Shown: one piece after another, positions 22,387 through 34,075 of the stretch
Position numbering within the stretch: position 1 is the stretch's first letter
Layout: the number at the start of each line of letters is the position of its first letter
Source: Rhizoclosmatium globosum
Lineage: Eukaryota > Chytridiomycota > Chytridiomycetes > Chytridiales > Chytriomycetaceae
Direction: 5' to 3'
Assembly (NCBI GenBank): GCA_002104985.1
Contig: MCGO01000154.1
Coordinates: forward strand, 1 to 64,000
Length of the DNA stretch: 64,000 nucleotides
Made by a program: the position numbers and the translations under genes
The notes under the pieces: model-generated
Seen by the model: only the letters and a program-made list of their open reading frames with translations
Database searches by the model: none
Told to the model about the DNA's origin: nothing

Positions 22387-24490
22387 CACCGCTAACCCTG
22401 TTCTGCAGGAATTCTGTTGGAACTCTGTCGGAATTCTGTCGAAAAATCCGGCTGGAATTCCGACGGGTTACACCACAGAGTTCCCACAGAAGGTTATCTG
22501 CCAGAATTTCAACAGAGCTGCTCTGTCGGAATTCCGCAGGAAACTCTGTTGGATTTCTGCCAGACTCTTCCGCAGAATCCCTACAGAGCAGGGTTTGTTT
22601 CAGTTCCTCGTCTCTTATTTTGGGATGCAGCCACATGACAAAGAGATGGAAATGATTTGTATTGGTTATATTATTTATTTCAAGAACCGAATGAAATCAA
22701 AGATGAGAGCAGTTTCAGAGTTAACTTACCACACCAAAGTCAACTGGCGGAAAACAAACCAGAGGCATCAACCAAGAACTTGAAATCGACAGTCATCCAT
22801 ACACGGAAGACAAAGGTACACCCCTCCCCTCCTCTTACGCTCATCTTTTAGTCTCCAACCTCGTCCAATTCGACAACTTCTCCATGTGAAGCATTTGACC
22901 GGTTTCAGCGCATGCGAACATGGGCAGCACCTGGTTCGTCGAGTGTGTTGTTGTACGAATCCGACGATGTCCAAATTTGGCGACGCCAAGTGATTAAAAG
23001 TGTTGTTCAAACGAGTTAAACTGGCACCAAGTCTCCAGTTTCAGGGCAACGGCCTTCAAAGGAATCTGTTCGGCTGTCAGCGAGAATGTCCATGCAGGCG
23101 TCAACTTCTGCTCGATGTACACTGACAAAGGCCCTTCTCCTACTTCGCAACCTCAAAGAAAGTGAACGGAACGGTAAAGATTGAACTTCGATGTTATATC
23201 TAAAAGCTCGATAAGACACATAACTGCACAACTTTTACTAGCTTACTTAATAAACGATCCAATAATCGAGCGCGACTTTACTTGTCAACTGCGAAAGAGT
23301 GGACTAAGATGTTGAGCAACGAGAAAGTGAAAGGGAGGAAGTACCTGACTTGTACTAGAACGTAATTGCAGCGTAGAACGTAATTGCAGCGTCGCTTCGA
23401 GACATTTCATACTTTTCAGTTGTAACTGGTCCTAACTTAGTTTTAGCATTGAATCCGACCAACAGCGTGGTATGGACTGAAGTACTCACCCGTCGCAGAG
23501 CGACCATTGTTTGGAACAAGCGGCTTTCGAGACAATACACAAGGAGCGGACGTGAATTCTGGAGGGAAAACGAGGTGAGTTGAGTTTACAGTGTGGACTT
23601 AAGTCACCCCCGTAACACTTGAAACCCAAAGGGGAGTCCTATAGTGTGTCAATAGCAGCTTGTTTGAGGGGTTAGCGCATTATTGGACACAGGAAATAGG
23701 TTTCTGTTGTCGACTTGCAATTGAATGTGCCAGCATTACTCATCAATCCTTGACTCTGTTGGTATGGATTGGGAGAGATATGCTTAATCAAGACGCAAAT
23801 CGATGAGAGAGAGTGTGTGTGCGTGTGCGTGTGTGTGCGTGTGGGTGTGAGAGACGAGGGAAAGAACTTGAGCTTGTTGTTGTCTTGATTCGAAGTTATT
23901 TCAAAGGAGGTCTATCATTATCCTGCGCTTTTATTGTACTATTCTATACTTATTTGGCAATGAACAGTTGCGGAGGAAGGTCGCGAAGTCGGAAGTTAGA
24001 TCGCCAGCAGGGACAGCTCGCATACAATCGATCACACAAGGTCACCAGTTGTAAATGGTGTCTTCGGTTTGGATGAGTTTTAATATATATACATAATCGA
24101 ATATCAGTATAAATTGTAATATTGAACAGAGCGCGTGGCTGGAGTTCTAATGTTTCTTTCCTTAGTTTTGTGGATCCAAATTTAAACATGTCCTGTGTGG
24201 TGAGGAATGCTTCCTTTGGTAACACTTGGGGCACTGTGCAAGAAGCTCTGGGTTCAAACTCCCGTCTCGAATTATTTTAAGTGGGATGGATTTAACCCTA
24301 ATCTGTTGATACTCTGTCGGAACTTCTCACAGAATATCCCACGGAACGTTCTGTAGAAAACAATGTCACAAATTCCCACGGCAATTCCCACCTAACAGAT
24401 GTTCCGTGGGAACTATGTGATAATTTCCGACAGTGTTCCAACAGAACACGTGCTCTGTGGGAATTCCGTTGCAAATATGGTCTAGGGGTG
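22387..24490 (-). mobile_element. 2,104-bp TA-flanked element, copy 2 (inverted)
   Basis: Reverse complement of 19616-21719, equal in length. I saw only single-base differences in homopolymers, for example one A more or less near 20217/23890 and near 21200/22907. Flanked by TA at 22385-22386 and 24491-24492. No transposase visible. Together the copies can form a 2.1-kb hairpin with a 667-bp loop. Confidence 0.82.
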
Positions 24491-24881
24491 TATAAACTCA
24501 ACGCAACGTCAGCATCCAAGCAATCTCATAAACGCCACGGTTCCGCCACAAAGTTCTTTAACAAGACCGTCAGCTATTAGAACGCATACTCTTTCTTCAG
24601 ATTCAACACATTTGCATTGTCTGCCGTATTCATACCCACAAATCGGAGTTTCGCCAACTGTTCAAACATTGGATGACCTCGCGGCGCAGAAACATAAAAA
24701 CTACGTTTCTTTGACAGAGACGCAGGTTGACGGAATGAGTGTTGAGGACTTGGTCTTGTTTATGCAAGAAAGAGATGGGAGGTGTCGGAAAAGTATCGAG
24801 GAGGTGCAAGAAGAGTGGATGCGTGTGTGGAGGGGTGCATATGGAGCGAAAGTTGAGAGTCGGAGAAGGAGTGGCGTGTGA
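24491..24881 (+). pseudogene. 3' part of small hypothetical gene split by element copy 2
   Basis: Open frame from the TA border to the stop at 24881 (INSTQRQHPSNLINATVPPQ at its start, MSVEDLVLFMQERDGR further on). The last third is charged and probably helical. It has no start of its own near the border. It joins in frame to 22260-22386 if the element is removed cleanly. No known domain. Confidence 0.55.
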
Positions 24882-25046
24882 TGTTGGTGTGAATACGATG
24901 ACTAATCGGGTATTTCCTGAAATTTGTAATGAACCGTTTGGTCACCAAGATGCAGGATTCATTGGGTAAACTATATGAATATGAACAAGAATAGAAGTTT
25001 ATAATCACATGAATACAAAAAATAACAACAACAAACAAAAAAATAT

Positions 25047-26218
25047 CTACTCTTCATCATCACTCAACAACGCAAATCCTTCCCGATCCGTGCTTCTCTG
25101 CCCACCCTTCCACTGAAACGACGACTTTTCCTCACGCTTTTCCTTCCATCGACCGACAACACCACGTGGATCAAAGTGACCACGTTGCGAAAACTTGTAT
25201 TCCTTCTTGGATGAAGAAGGCAGAGAAGCTGACGAGACTACTTCCTTTGTAGCTTCGACGGCGCCAACCACACCGTTCTTTGTCTTTTTAGCGAGTTGGA
25301 CAGAGTAATCGCGGATTTCGGAGGTGTCTACTTTCGGGATTGAGAGTTGGTTTGGGTAGGATACGTATTTTGTAGAGTTTGTAAAGACTTTTGAGGATGC
25401 GCCTTGAGTGTAAGTTGTTGCACGGATTCGAGCAATGTCAGAATGCGTGAGCTGTTCAGATGGGGTTGAATTGGTGTGGCTGCTTGGAAAAGAGGAGCAT
25501 ACCTTTGTCAATGAATGGGCTGGGAACGGGTATTCCGCCTTGTACAATTGTTCAAAGAATCGCTTCATGTCAGGATCTTGAATCAAGGATGTTAGAGTGA
25601 CTCAACAATGTTCAGAGTTGGGAGGGTACTTCACCAGCATCATCACCCGTTCCCCAATCCGCAATCAGTTCCATCATCTGGCCCCGGTTCTCGCTCGCAA
25701 GGCTCTTTCTGTGCAGGAATTCGTATCTGAAAAAGTCCTGTTCCTTCACAACGGCTTGAACAAAGGGAGCGCCGCAGTTCTTGTAGAAGGTATCAAGAAG
25801 GGAGAGTGTGTAGTAGATTGAAACTGGCAGTGCACATATTAGCAATAAATACGTAGTTAAAAGTGTAATCAAACCAGGGTCATCGTGTGAAAGCCTGTAT
25901 TTGATAGCATCGATAGCCTCTTTTGGGTACGAGAAGGGATCGCTCTTGATCGCCTCCGCAACAAGAATCACAGCGTGCCAGTCGAGATCAGGCACTTCTG
26001 CCGACGTCATTTCTGGTTCAAATAAAAGCGAAGGTCAGTTGAATTGGCTGAGCATCGGTGGCACTTTGTAAACGACTTCAGTTACCGATAATTGGTGTTG
26101 CGATCAGTCCAAAGGGAACCTGGTCATCGCTTTCGTACGTGCTTCGAATGCTGGAAGAGCCGTTGGTGAGGCCGGGGCGCGTGAGGTTCTTGATCCAGGG
26201 CGTTGTGAAGGCGGCCAT
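25047..26218 (-). CDS. VHS-domain protein (LSB5/endosomal-sorting type)
   Basis: Start ATG 26218 (MAAFTTPWIKNLTRP). Introns near 26014-26086, 25833-25879, 25572-25629 and 25455-25504 join cleanly. Residues about 45-190 form a VHS domain: LDWHAVILVAEAIKSDP, EAIDAIKYRLSHDDP, SLLDTFYKNCGAPF and ELIADWG are its usual helices. VHS domains act in ubiquitin-dependent endosomal sorting, often bound to membranes through partners. The C-terminal half is Ser/Thr/Lys rich with no clear GAT or SH3 domain, so the best match is a small LSB5-like protein. The coding end (LLSDDEE) is acidic. Confidence 0.78.
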
Positions 26219-26645
26219 TGATTTAAAATTGAGTTGAACTAAAGATTTGAAATCCTGACAGAGTTATCTGCTTTCGATCTGGACATTGACAGTAATAGTT
26301 TAATGGAAGAGAAAAGTAGGTTTATTAATCCAGAAGCTAAATATATTCTCATGGCAGTATCGTGTTTAAAGTACGTGTAAGAATTATTAAACGTTTTGTT
26401 GGATTTATCCTATTTTCGACCGGCAAGAACAGTGTTTCAAATGGAAAACATGCCGTTGAATTTTGAATGTAAGCTTTTAATTTTCAACTCGCGTTCAATG
26501 CCTGATCGCGCAAATTGAAGTGTGTAGAATATTGGGGCAGCAACAAGCAGCCAGAATTAGCAAGAAAATTAACGGAATTTCGATCGTTTTCGGTCTGACC
26601 CCCTTCTGAGGGTCTTTTACCTCAGAGGTAAATGTATATAGATGT
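26219..26645. other. Intergenic region
   Basis: About 430 bp between two minus-strand genes. A near-perfect palindrome TTTACCTC-A-GAGGTAAA lies at about 26617-26633, close to the 3' end of the next gene. Nothing else stands out. Confidence 0.5.
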
Positions 26646-27909
26646 CTATTCTATTTGAATTTCTGCCTGCAAAGTATGAACAGCACCAAGAGCACAACAT
26701 TGTTTACCAGTTTCAGCGTCAGCCAATTTGAAATACTTTCTGAGGCGATACTTTTCTAGATGCTCTGTTTCTAGATGCTCTTTGCTACAACTCCAACGAT
26801 CGCACTTTGTGCAGACTTGTGTTGTATCTGATTCACATGTTGGGCACATGATCGATGTGCAAAACAAGCATTTGATCCAACCAGAAACAGGCATACAGTC
26901 CCCGCAAACGTACTTTCCACAATTCTTGAAACAAAACTGTTTGCGAGACGAATGTGCTCTTTCGGTCCATAGTTCACAAACTTCACAGGGACGATTTGTT
27001 GCTGAGCATTCTTTGCAAAGAATAACATTACAATCGTCCTGCTGACACGCACATTCTTGAACAGTAAGACCCGCGTCCATTCTGCAAGCGAGACAGAGAA
27101 TCGGCAACTGCTTTTCGCATTTGCTGCAGTTCCTTTCATAAACAAATTCCCCGTTGCTCTTGTACGTTGCAAGGAACGCGCCATTGCATATACATGCAAC
27201 AGGTTTCACGACAACCTCCATGGGATTCTCGACAGAGGCCAGTATGAGTTTACAAAGCTCTTGAATCTCATCAAAAAAATGATCCGCGTCCTTGACATCG
27301 AGGTCGACAAAGACAAGGTTCTTGAGCTTCAGCGGCGGACCGCCTTGACAAGGTTGAGTAAGATGCGCATATCGAGGGATAGGAAATACAGAAACACTGC
27401 CTCTAAATTATGGCATTTCGTCAAAAGAGCTGCCACTGTTTCCGGAAGCTGGACTGGGTCGTCCACATCTGGCGATAAATCTGTTATTTTGTCGAAGCAG
27501 CCTGATACAAGAACGGGGGCAACCGTGCGTAACATTGGGAATGACCAAGTTTCAATTGGATTTCTCCATAAAATTGGAGTATTTGTCAAAATATGGCTCG
27601 AGTCGTGCGATCCAAGGCTAGAAGAGTGAGGTTCATACGGAAAGCTCTTTTGGAGGCAGATTTCAGTGGCTTTGGGTTATTACCATCGCTGTGGTGCTCA
27701 TCATTGTCGCTGTCTTCACTCTTTGAATGACACGCAAGAAAGATTTGGATGAGGCACTCAGTAGGCAAAGTGCTTGTCAAAGATGGCAGTGCAATAAGAC
27801 CAGTGACAGATCCAGGGGATAAATAGACTTCCTGATCATAGACAGTGCACTCAAAATCAGTTGGAATGGCGGTGAGGGTGGCTGTGCAGGAATTGGATGT
27901 GGGAACCAT
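26646..27909 (-). CDS. F-box-like protein with Cys-rich zinc-binding C-terminus, frameshifted
   Basis: From ATG 27909 an F-box-like segment (LPSLTSTLPTECLIQIFLAC) is followed by a Ser/Asp-rich linker. The frame then needs a shift near 27595 (after LDRTTRAI) and another near 27345 (after NLVK) to continue into the C-terminal part (DADHFFDEIQELCKLI, then from 27221 to 26646). The end has about 20 cysteines in CxxC pairs (CSKCEKQ, CLAC, CKEC, CEVC, CPTC, CTKC), plausibly several zinc sites. Likely role: substrate adaptor of an SCF ubiquitin ligase, by inference. An open S/T-rich frame upstream (about 27960-28120) may be an earlier exon, but no ATG is seen. Confidence 0.55.
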
Positions 27910-28170
27910 AGCAAGCTGAGGTCAATTAAGCTCAATAAGAGTAGTTAAAATGAAAGCGTCTGCTCACAGAAACGAATGAAACTCGAGTCTCGGTACGAAT
28001 TGTGGTTGCAACTTGACCATTCACAATCGGCTTCGAAGTCGTGACTATCGTTGTGGTTCTCTTGATGACTATTTTCTGACAGTCAAATTGAGGTTGAGTG
28101 TTTTTCAAAGACTGCTCTGTACCAGTTATTGTATGCAGGGATTCTTATTATAAAGATTTTAAATATACAA

Positions 28171-29502
28171 TCATTTGAGTTTTAGGTCCATAAATAAAGC
28201 AAGTGATCCAATGGTTCCTAAGACACTCAAAACACAATACAATACCTCAACCCTCCACCAACACACTCCTCCCTGACATTCTGATCCACCTAAAATTGCG
28301 GCAACAGCCATGGGTGTCGTAACGAGGGCAACATTGAAGAGAGCTGTACATATCCCGTACGCATTTGAAAGCTGGACAGGATTCACCACAACTGCAGAAA
28401 CTAAAGGCCATAAAATGCACGTATTAATCGCATATCCGACACCAAGAAGTGCCAGAGTTGGGTGTAAATATGGCTTGAAGAATCCGAAAAGAATGTGTGC
28501 GAGAGCAAAAAGTGAGAAGCTTGCCATTAGAAAAAGTGGGGAAGATCGGTTTATGGAAATGAACGGACTAATTGAAATCAGTACAATCGTGCTGATGGAG
28601 GTTGGAATGCTGTGTGGGATTATGAGATGAATATTCGAAATATAGGAAGAATACCTCATTGCAAAGCCAGCTGAGACGGGATCATCTGGGAACCATCTGT
28701 CAATCAAGAATGCAGATGCGGTGTTATTAAAACAGACGAGCGCATAGTCCAAGATAAATAAAGTTGCGAGAATCCAGAAAGACGTAGGAAGGGATTCCTG
28801 ACACTCCGATAATTCAATCGCCACAGAAACTAAAGGCGTAGATTCGTTACAGATATCTTCCGATGCGTTCATCTGCTCCTTTTGTAGGCTTGAAACTAGA
28901 ACGATGGACGCGATGAAGGAGACAACAGCTGGAAGTATCCCGATCCAAACAGCCCAACCGACTCCCCACCAGTCACAAAGTATGGGCGAGAGAGATGCAA
29001 CCATTACAGAACCCAATGTGCATACGACAGAATCTATTAGAGAAGATGATAAGAATCTCGCATGCCACAGTCTAAACTCACTTAGACTCATTCCAAGCAC
29101 CTGATGATCCTTCCACTGCGCAATCAACGAAGCCACTGCGACACCTGAAGCTTCACCGCCAATTCCTAGGACCACCCGTCCAAAAACCATCAACCAAATA
29201 CTCTCCCCTGATACACTTAACGCAAACAGAACCTGTCCAACTGCCACTAGACCAACACTAATTATCAGGAAGTAATTGACTCCGATTCGTTCAACAACTC
29301 TCCCACTAAAGAAGGGAAGGATCGTGTTGGGTAGTGAGTAGCTAACGTACAACAGGCCAAGCACGGCTTGCCACTCGCTGAACTCAAGGTTGAAGTGTTT
29401 CATCAACTGTGTGTTAAGTGATCCGGGGACATCGTAGGCGTAGTAGGCACCAAAGCGGAGGACACTGCCAAGTAAAAGTCGAGACGCCCATTTGGAACTC
29501 AT
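28171..29502 (-). CDS. MFS transporter, MFSD1-like
   Basis: Twelve-helix major facilitator protein. The N-terminus (RFGAYYAYDVPGSLNTQ) and SYSLPNTILPFFSGRVVERIG match the MFSD1 branch, lysosome-type transporters of dipeptides or other small solutes; the substrate here is unknown. Two introns (48 nt near 29040-29088 and 45 nt near 28622-28666) are multiples of three and contain no stop, so the unspliced frame is also open. Splicing gives better helices (MSLNSVVCTLGS and GFAMSIPTSIS). The C-terminus ends in a last helix and DLKLK. About 410 residues after splicing. Confidence 0.82.
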   Translation of the reverse strand: MSSKWASRLLLGSVLRFGAYYAYDVPGSLNTQLMKHFNLEFSEWQAVLGLLYVSYSLPNTILPFFSGRVVERIGVNYFLIISVGLVAVGQVLFALSVSGESIWLMVFGRVVLGIGGEASGVAVASLIAQWKDHQVLGMSLSEFRLWHARFLSSSLIDSVVCTLGSVMVASLSPILCDWWGVGWAVWIGILPAVVSFIASIVLVSSLQKEQMNASEDICNESTPLVSVAIELSECQESLPTSFWILATLFILDYALVCFNNTASAFLIDRWFPDDPVSAGFAMRYSSYISNIHLIIPHSIPTSISTIVLISISPFISINRSSPLFLMASFSLFALAHILFGFFKPYLHPTLALLGVGYAINTCILWPLVSAVVVNPVQLSNAYGICTALFNVALVTTPMAVAAILGGSECQGGVCWWRVEVLYCVLSVLGTIGSLALFMDLKLK

Positions 29503-29749
29503 TTAAAACTTCCAAAAGCAGTTTACATTGATAAAATGAAAGTTTAATGGGATGGAGGAATCTTCTTGAAGACGTAACGCGCTGCTAAAATGTTTACCTT
29601 TGGGAGTGCACCTTGTTTGTATTAAATACATCGATCTGAAACTGTAGATGGAACCAGTTGTGACGAATATCAACGGCAAATCAGTATTTATGTAACAATT
29701 ATACTTTCTTTAATCTCTCTACACATATATTCTAAAGAAACAAAGAAAC
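29503..29749. other. Intergenic region
   Basis: Short gap between the transporter start and the 3' end of the subtilisin gene. No feature seen. Confidence 0.5.
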
Positions 29750-32734
29750 TTAGTAAACAAGAGTGAATGGAACAGTCTCCAAGACATCCCAGTCAGCTGG
29801 CTTGGTGATATCTCCAAAGTTCTTGAGACCCATGAAACGCATCACGAAGTTACCAGCTGGGAGGGCTTGACTTCTGAGGGATGGCAACTTGCTCTTAGAG
29901 TCGAAGTCGTAAGCACGTCCAGTCCACAAGTAAAGCAAGTTGGCTGGAAGACCTTGTGCCTTCTGGTAAGAAGTACGCTGGAAAGTCTGCCAGTAAGCAG
30001 GTCCTTGGTCGTCCCCGCTAACAGCATCATACAACTTGATGTAAGCAATGTTGGAAGAGAATCCGGAAGCAACCATTGCATTGTCACCACCAACGTATTG
30101 AACAACAACAGACGCTTGTCTAGATGTGTAAGTTGGAATAGCTAAGACAAATGATCCATCAGTAGCGTTAACGGCATCGTTGGCAACAAGTGGAGCAAAA
30201 GAAGTGTCAGCGTAGAGACCAGTAGTGGCAGTTTGAGCTCCCTTGACAAGAGTTCTCAACCACTGCTTCAACAAGCTGGTAGAGTTTCTGGACCAGAATG
30301 GCTTTTCAGCCCAAGAACCGATCATTCCAACGTATGGAACAGACAAAGCAGACTCGTCGATGGAGTTGGTGATGGAGATGTATCCTCCGTAAACTGGAAG
30401 GTTTCCAGCTGGGGCAAGAGCAGATGGAGTGAACTGGATGTCAACGTCAACAGATGCTCCAGCGCGAACAAGGACAGTCTTGGTACCAGTAGTGTCCTCT
30501 TCGCTACAAGTGTTGGAGAGGAAGGTAACAGTAGCGTGCTGGTCGTTGGTCAAAAGTGTACCACTCTGGTCTTCTGGGAAGTCGTCACCCGAAAGGTATT
30601 GGGTAGAGGTAGCAGCAGTCTTGGCCTGGAGCGCGTAAGTTACGTCAACTTTGTAGTTGTTGGTGATCTTGATGGTGTACTGGTTCTTGATGTTGACAGT
30701 GTCGTTCAACGCAAGACCTGGTGGGGTAACAATGGTCTGGGCAGTAGCAGCTCCGAAAGCGTCAACCAAACCAGCACCTTGGTAGGATGGAGAGTGAGTC
30801 AAAGAAGTGTTGTAGATTGGAGCTGGCTTGGCATTGTTCATTAAGTAAGCCTTGAAGGAGGCAGCTGGAATCTTTCCACGCTTTTCAATCAACAGGGCAA
30901 CAACTCCGGCAGTGTATGGAGATGACATGGAAGTACCACTCATGTCAATGTATGGCTCTGGAGATCCTTCGTGCTCGGCACTGTGTGGGGAAATGGTAGA
31001 GAGGACGTTACCACCAATTCCGGCTATTTCAGGCTTCAAGTTGAGCTCCAAGTCCAAACCTGGAGAAGAGAAGCTGGAAAGAGTTCCACCAGTCGATTGT
31101 CCGTAGGCAAAGACTTGGTATGTGGCAGTAACGTTGACAGTTTTACCGGCCTGCATCAAACGAACAATATGGTCACCAGCTTCTTGTGGGAGCAACATTC
31201 CTGGAATTTTCTCATAACCGGTGATACCGAAGTTGTCGACTGGCTTGTTTTTGGCAATGATACACGCAATGGCTCCTGCCTTGTATGCGTTTGTACATCT
31301 GGCAACAGATCCACAGACACCAGCTCCCCATCTCATGAAAGCGGCCTTTCCTGTGACGTCATTTGATGGCTTGAAACATCCATCACTGATGTTGTTTGGG
31401 TCAGCGGCAGCAGTAAGGTCTGTATTGTAGTGTCAGCACATAGCAGCATTCTTTTAAATACAAAGAACTTACTCCAAGCAACGAGTTCAACAGTTTGTCC
31501 ATCTTGCAAGTGGACTTTCTCTGCGATACTGAGACTGGCTGGGTAGGTTGAACCCTCGATAATTCCACCAAGGTGAGGGTAAGTCTCTCCGTTGTCGAAC
31601 GAGGCAACGGAAATACCGGTCTTGGCGTTAGCAGGGGATCCAGTAGCGAAAGGACCGTTGCTTCCAGAGTTACCAGAAGAGGCAAGAACGACGATCTGTT
31701 GAGCGGCAACAACCTTGTCAACAGCAAGGGAATCAGACTCATCGTTGAAGGCTGGTCCACCACCAAGAGACATGTTGATGATGTCGACACCATCCTTGGC
31801 AGCCATGTAAATAGCCTTGGTGATGATGTCACCACCAGTCAAACCTTGACAACCGAAAACACGGTAACCGTAGATTCTGGCATCCGGGGCAACTCCAGAG
31901 AAAGGAACCTTTGGAGCCCACTTGGGGTCCTTGATGTCTCTAGCGTCACCAGCAATAATACCAGTAACGTGAGTACCATGAGATACATCGGAGCAGTTGT
32001 CCAATGGGTCATCACTCTCTTGGATAGACTCGGCAGTTCCGTTGAAGCTGTTTCCAACAAAATCGTGTCCCTTGACAACCTTGAAGTTTGGACCGATACC
32101 ACCTCCCAAAGCTGGGTGCAAGTAGTAAATACCACTGTCAATGACGGCGACCTTGACACCCTTTCCAGTGAGACCCAACTCGTTACGGGCCTTGTTAACT
32201 CCAGTCAAGTCGTGAATTTGGTCTTGCTTGTGAACGAAAGGAGCACCTGATTTAAGTGGGTTGACGTCCTTGACTGGAACTGGTGGGGCACGGACAGTGA
32301 CGGCCTGGTAGTGAATGGCTCCTCCAATGCTGGCAACTATGTCTTCGTCTGATTTTAACACTATTAGTTACTTGGGCGGATGGCTGACGTCATTCAACAT
32401 ACCACACTGGCCCTTGAGCTCGAAAGAAGCGAAACTGATCAAGTCGCTGCTGAAGGAGGTACGAAGAGCGTATTTAGCAGTTGGGTACTTTGCGAAGTGG
32501 TTCTTGACTTCGGCGGCTGGGTCGACGACGGAGGTTGGGAATTCAACAAAGAAAGTGCAAGGAATGATTCCGTCGAAGCCTTCAGGGGCACCTAGTTGAA
32601 CAGTGGTATCAGCATCGGGACGTTAGATTGCTTGGTTCGGTGTGCTCACCAGTACGAGGGGCTCGGAAGACGTCATCCTGAGCAGCAACTCCAAGTGCAG
32701 CACCAAGAGTGGCCAAGAGAGAAAGGAGCTGCAT
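29750..32734 (-). CDS. Secreted subtilisin-like serine protease (S8) with PA insert
   Basis: Start ATG 32734 gives a signal peptide (MQLLSLLATLGAALGVAA). Introns lie near 32592-32648, 32351-32392 and 31420-31472. A short propeptide precedes the catalytic domain with Asp in VIDSGI, His in SHGTHVTG and Ser in SGTSMSSPYTAG. A protease-associated insert (GACGSV-like Cys pair, KIPGMLLPQEAG) sits between His and Ser, and an Fn3-like C-terminal region follows. The order fits Vpr/cucumisin-type secreted subtilases of about 930 residues. Codon use is strongly biased (GTC, ACC, AAG), which suggests high expression. Likely an extracellular feeding or host-tissue protease. Confidence 0.93.
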
Positions 32735-33338
32735 GTTGATTGGTAAGAAAGATGAAAAGAGATGTAAGCCCGGGGTTCCCGAATTTAAGGAGCTTCATGA
32801 GGCTTGTTTTTCAAATCAAAAAAATGGGAGGCTGTTTGGGAGGCACCCCTGCTCTATCACCTGGCTTAAGTTAAATTTTAAAGGCTTCTGTGCAATATTT
32901 TACCTTCTACTTTCATTTATCAGAAACAAGGACTCCATTGGATGCATAGAGAGCAGGGTCTCTGTGAACAGATCAAGAAACGAGATTTGGAGATGGTCTT
33001 AAAGATCCGTGTAACAGATTAATCTCAACGCCACCTTGCAATTTCAAACATTATTCTCACTAAAATCAGTTGTATGGATCAAACATAGTAGAAACATGAG
33101 ATACAGAGTGATCGGACTCTTTTAAATAACAACAGAAATGTACTTCCATCAGGAGGGACGTAAAATTTGCCGCCACCTCGATGAACACGGAAATTACATC
33201 TCCACTGCTTTGACAAATGAACAGTAGCCACCCATACAAAGTCTGTGCTATCACGGTTTTTCCAAAAAACGCCACCAAGCCTCTCGTCGAACTTCCCGTG
33301 AGAAATAACCCCAGCAAGAAACGAATCCAAAAAAAAAA
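32735..33338. other. Divergent intergenic region
   Basis: About 600 bp between the divergently transcribed protease and wall-protein genes, so it should hold both promoters. No convincing gene. An A-rich run precedes the ATG at 33339. Confidence 0.5.
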
Positions 33339-33761
33339 ATGCAATTCACCGCCCTCTTCCTTGCTGCCGCTATTGCTTCAGTCTCTGCTAAGCCAAAGGA
33401 CTGTCCAACCGCCACCACCGCCATTGCTCCTTCAGCAACCCTCGTCGGTATCACAGCAACTGGAACCCTCGCCATTGCTACTACGTCCCTTGCTCCACAG
33501 CCAACTGCTTATGGTGGTGATGCGTCTGGAAACTACAACCCATACAAGGGAACTGGAGTCTACGGTGCACCTGGCACAGACCCCAAGGCTGGTGCAGTTG
33601 CTTCTGGCGAGTACAAGCCTCCATCTGTAGACTACAAGGCACCTGCTCCTGCTGCCAACACTGCTGCTTACGTTGCTCCAGCTGCCAAGAACTTGTACTC
33701 TGGTGCTATGACTGTTGCTGCTTCTGGTGTTGTTGCGGGTCTCTTGGCTCTTGTTATGTGA
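33339..33761 (+). CDS. Small secreted GPI-type cell-surface protein
   Basis: 140 codons, no intron. Signal peptide MQFTALFLAAAIASVSA, then an Ala/Thr/Pro/Tyr-rich middle (YNPYKGTGVYGAPG) and a C-terminal hydrophobic tail (VVAGLLALVM) preceded by small residues. This layout is typical of GPI-anchored fungal wall proteins. The C-terminal layout resembles that of the larger surface protein at 58185. Strong codon bias suggests abundant expression. No enzymatic domain. Confidence 0.75.
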   Translation: MQFTALFLAAAIASVSAKPKDCPTATTAIAPSATLVGITATGTLAIATTSLAPQPTAYGGDASGNYNPYKGTGVYGAPGTDPKAGAVASGEYKPPSVDYKAPAPAANTAAYVAPAAKNLYSGAMTVAASGVVAGLLALVM

Positions 33762-34075
33762 TTTGTGTAGAAATGTCGCGTGTAGAACTCAGATCACAAT
33801 AAATAAAGTAATTTTGTAGAACGTTAGTGGAAATGTATGTTGCCTTCTTGGTTGTTATACTTGTTAGGTTTCAACGCAAGCGAGAAAGTGGTACCTCGGC
33901 ACTTTGGTGTTTCATCAAGAGAAAGCCCCAATCCTCAACAATTCACTGACAATTCACCATCCCTTACAAAACAACTTTTGTGAAACGTAATTGGAAGTGT
34001 TTATTCCGACTCTTTTAATATACCCAGTAACTCATCAAATACAAAGAAGAAGAAGATTCCATCATGCCTGGGCAT
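33762..34075. other. Intergenic region (convergent 3' ends)
   Basis: About 310 bp between convergent gene ends. An AATAAA lies at about 33799. Nothing else seen. Confidence 0.5.

Noticed and set aside
27960..28130. Separate S/T-rich gene upstream of the F-box gene
   Set aside because: The frame is open but has no ATG and runs into the 3' end of the transporter; only noted as a possible exon.
29867..32250. Long plus-strand frames opposite the subtilisin gene
   Set aside because: They are antisense shadows caused by strong codon bias; the minus strand carries the complete catalytic triad and signal peptide.
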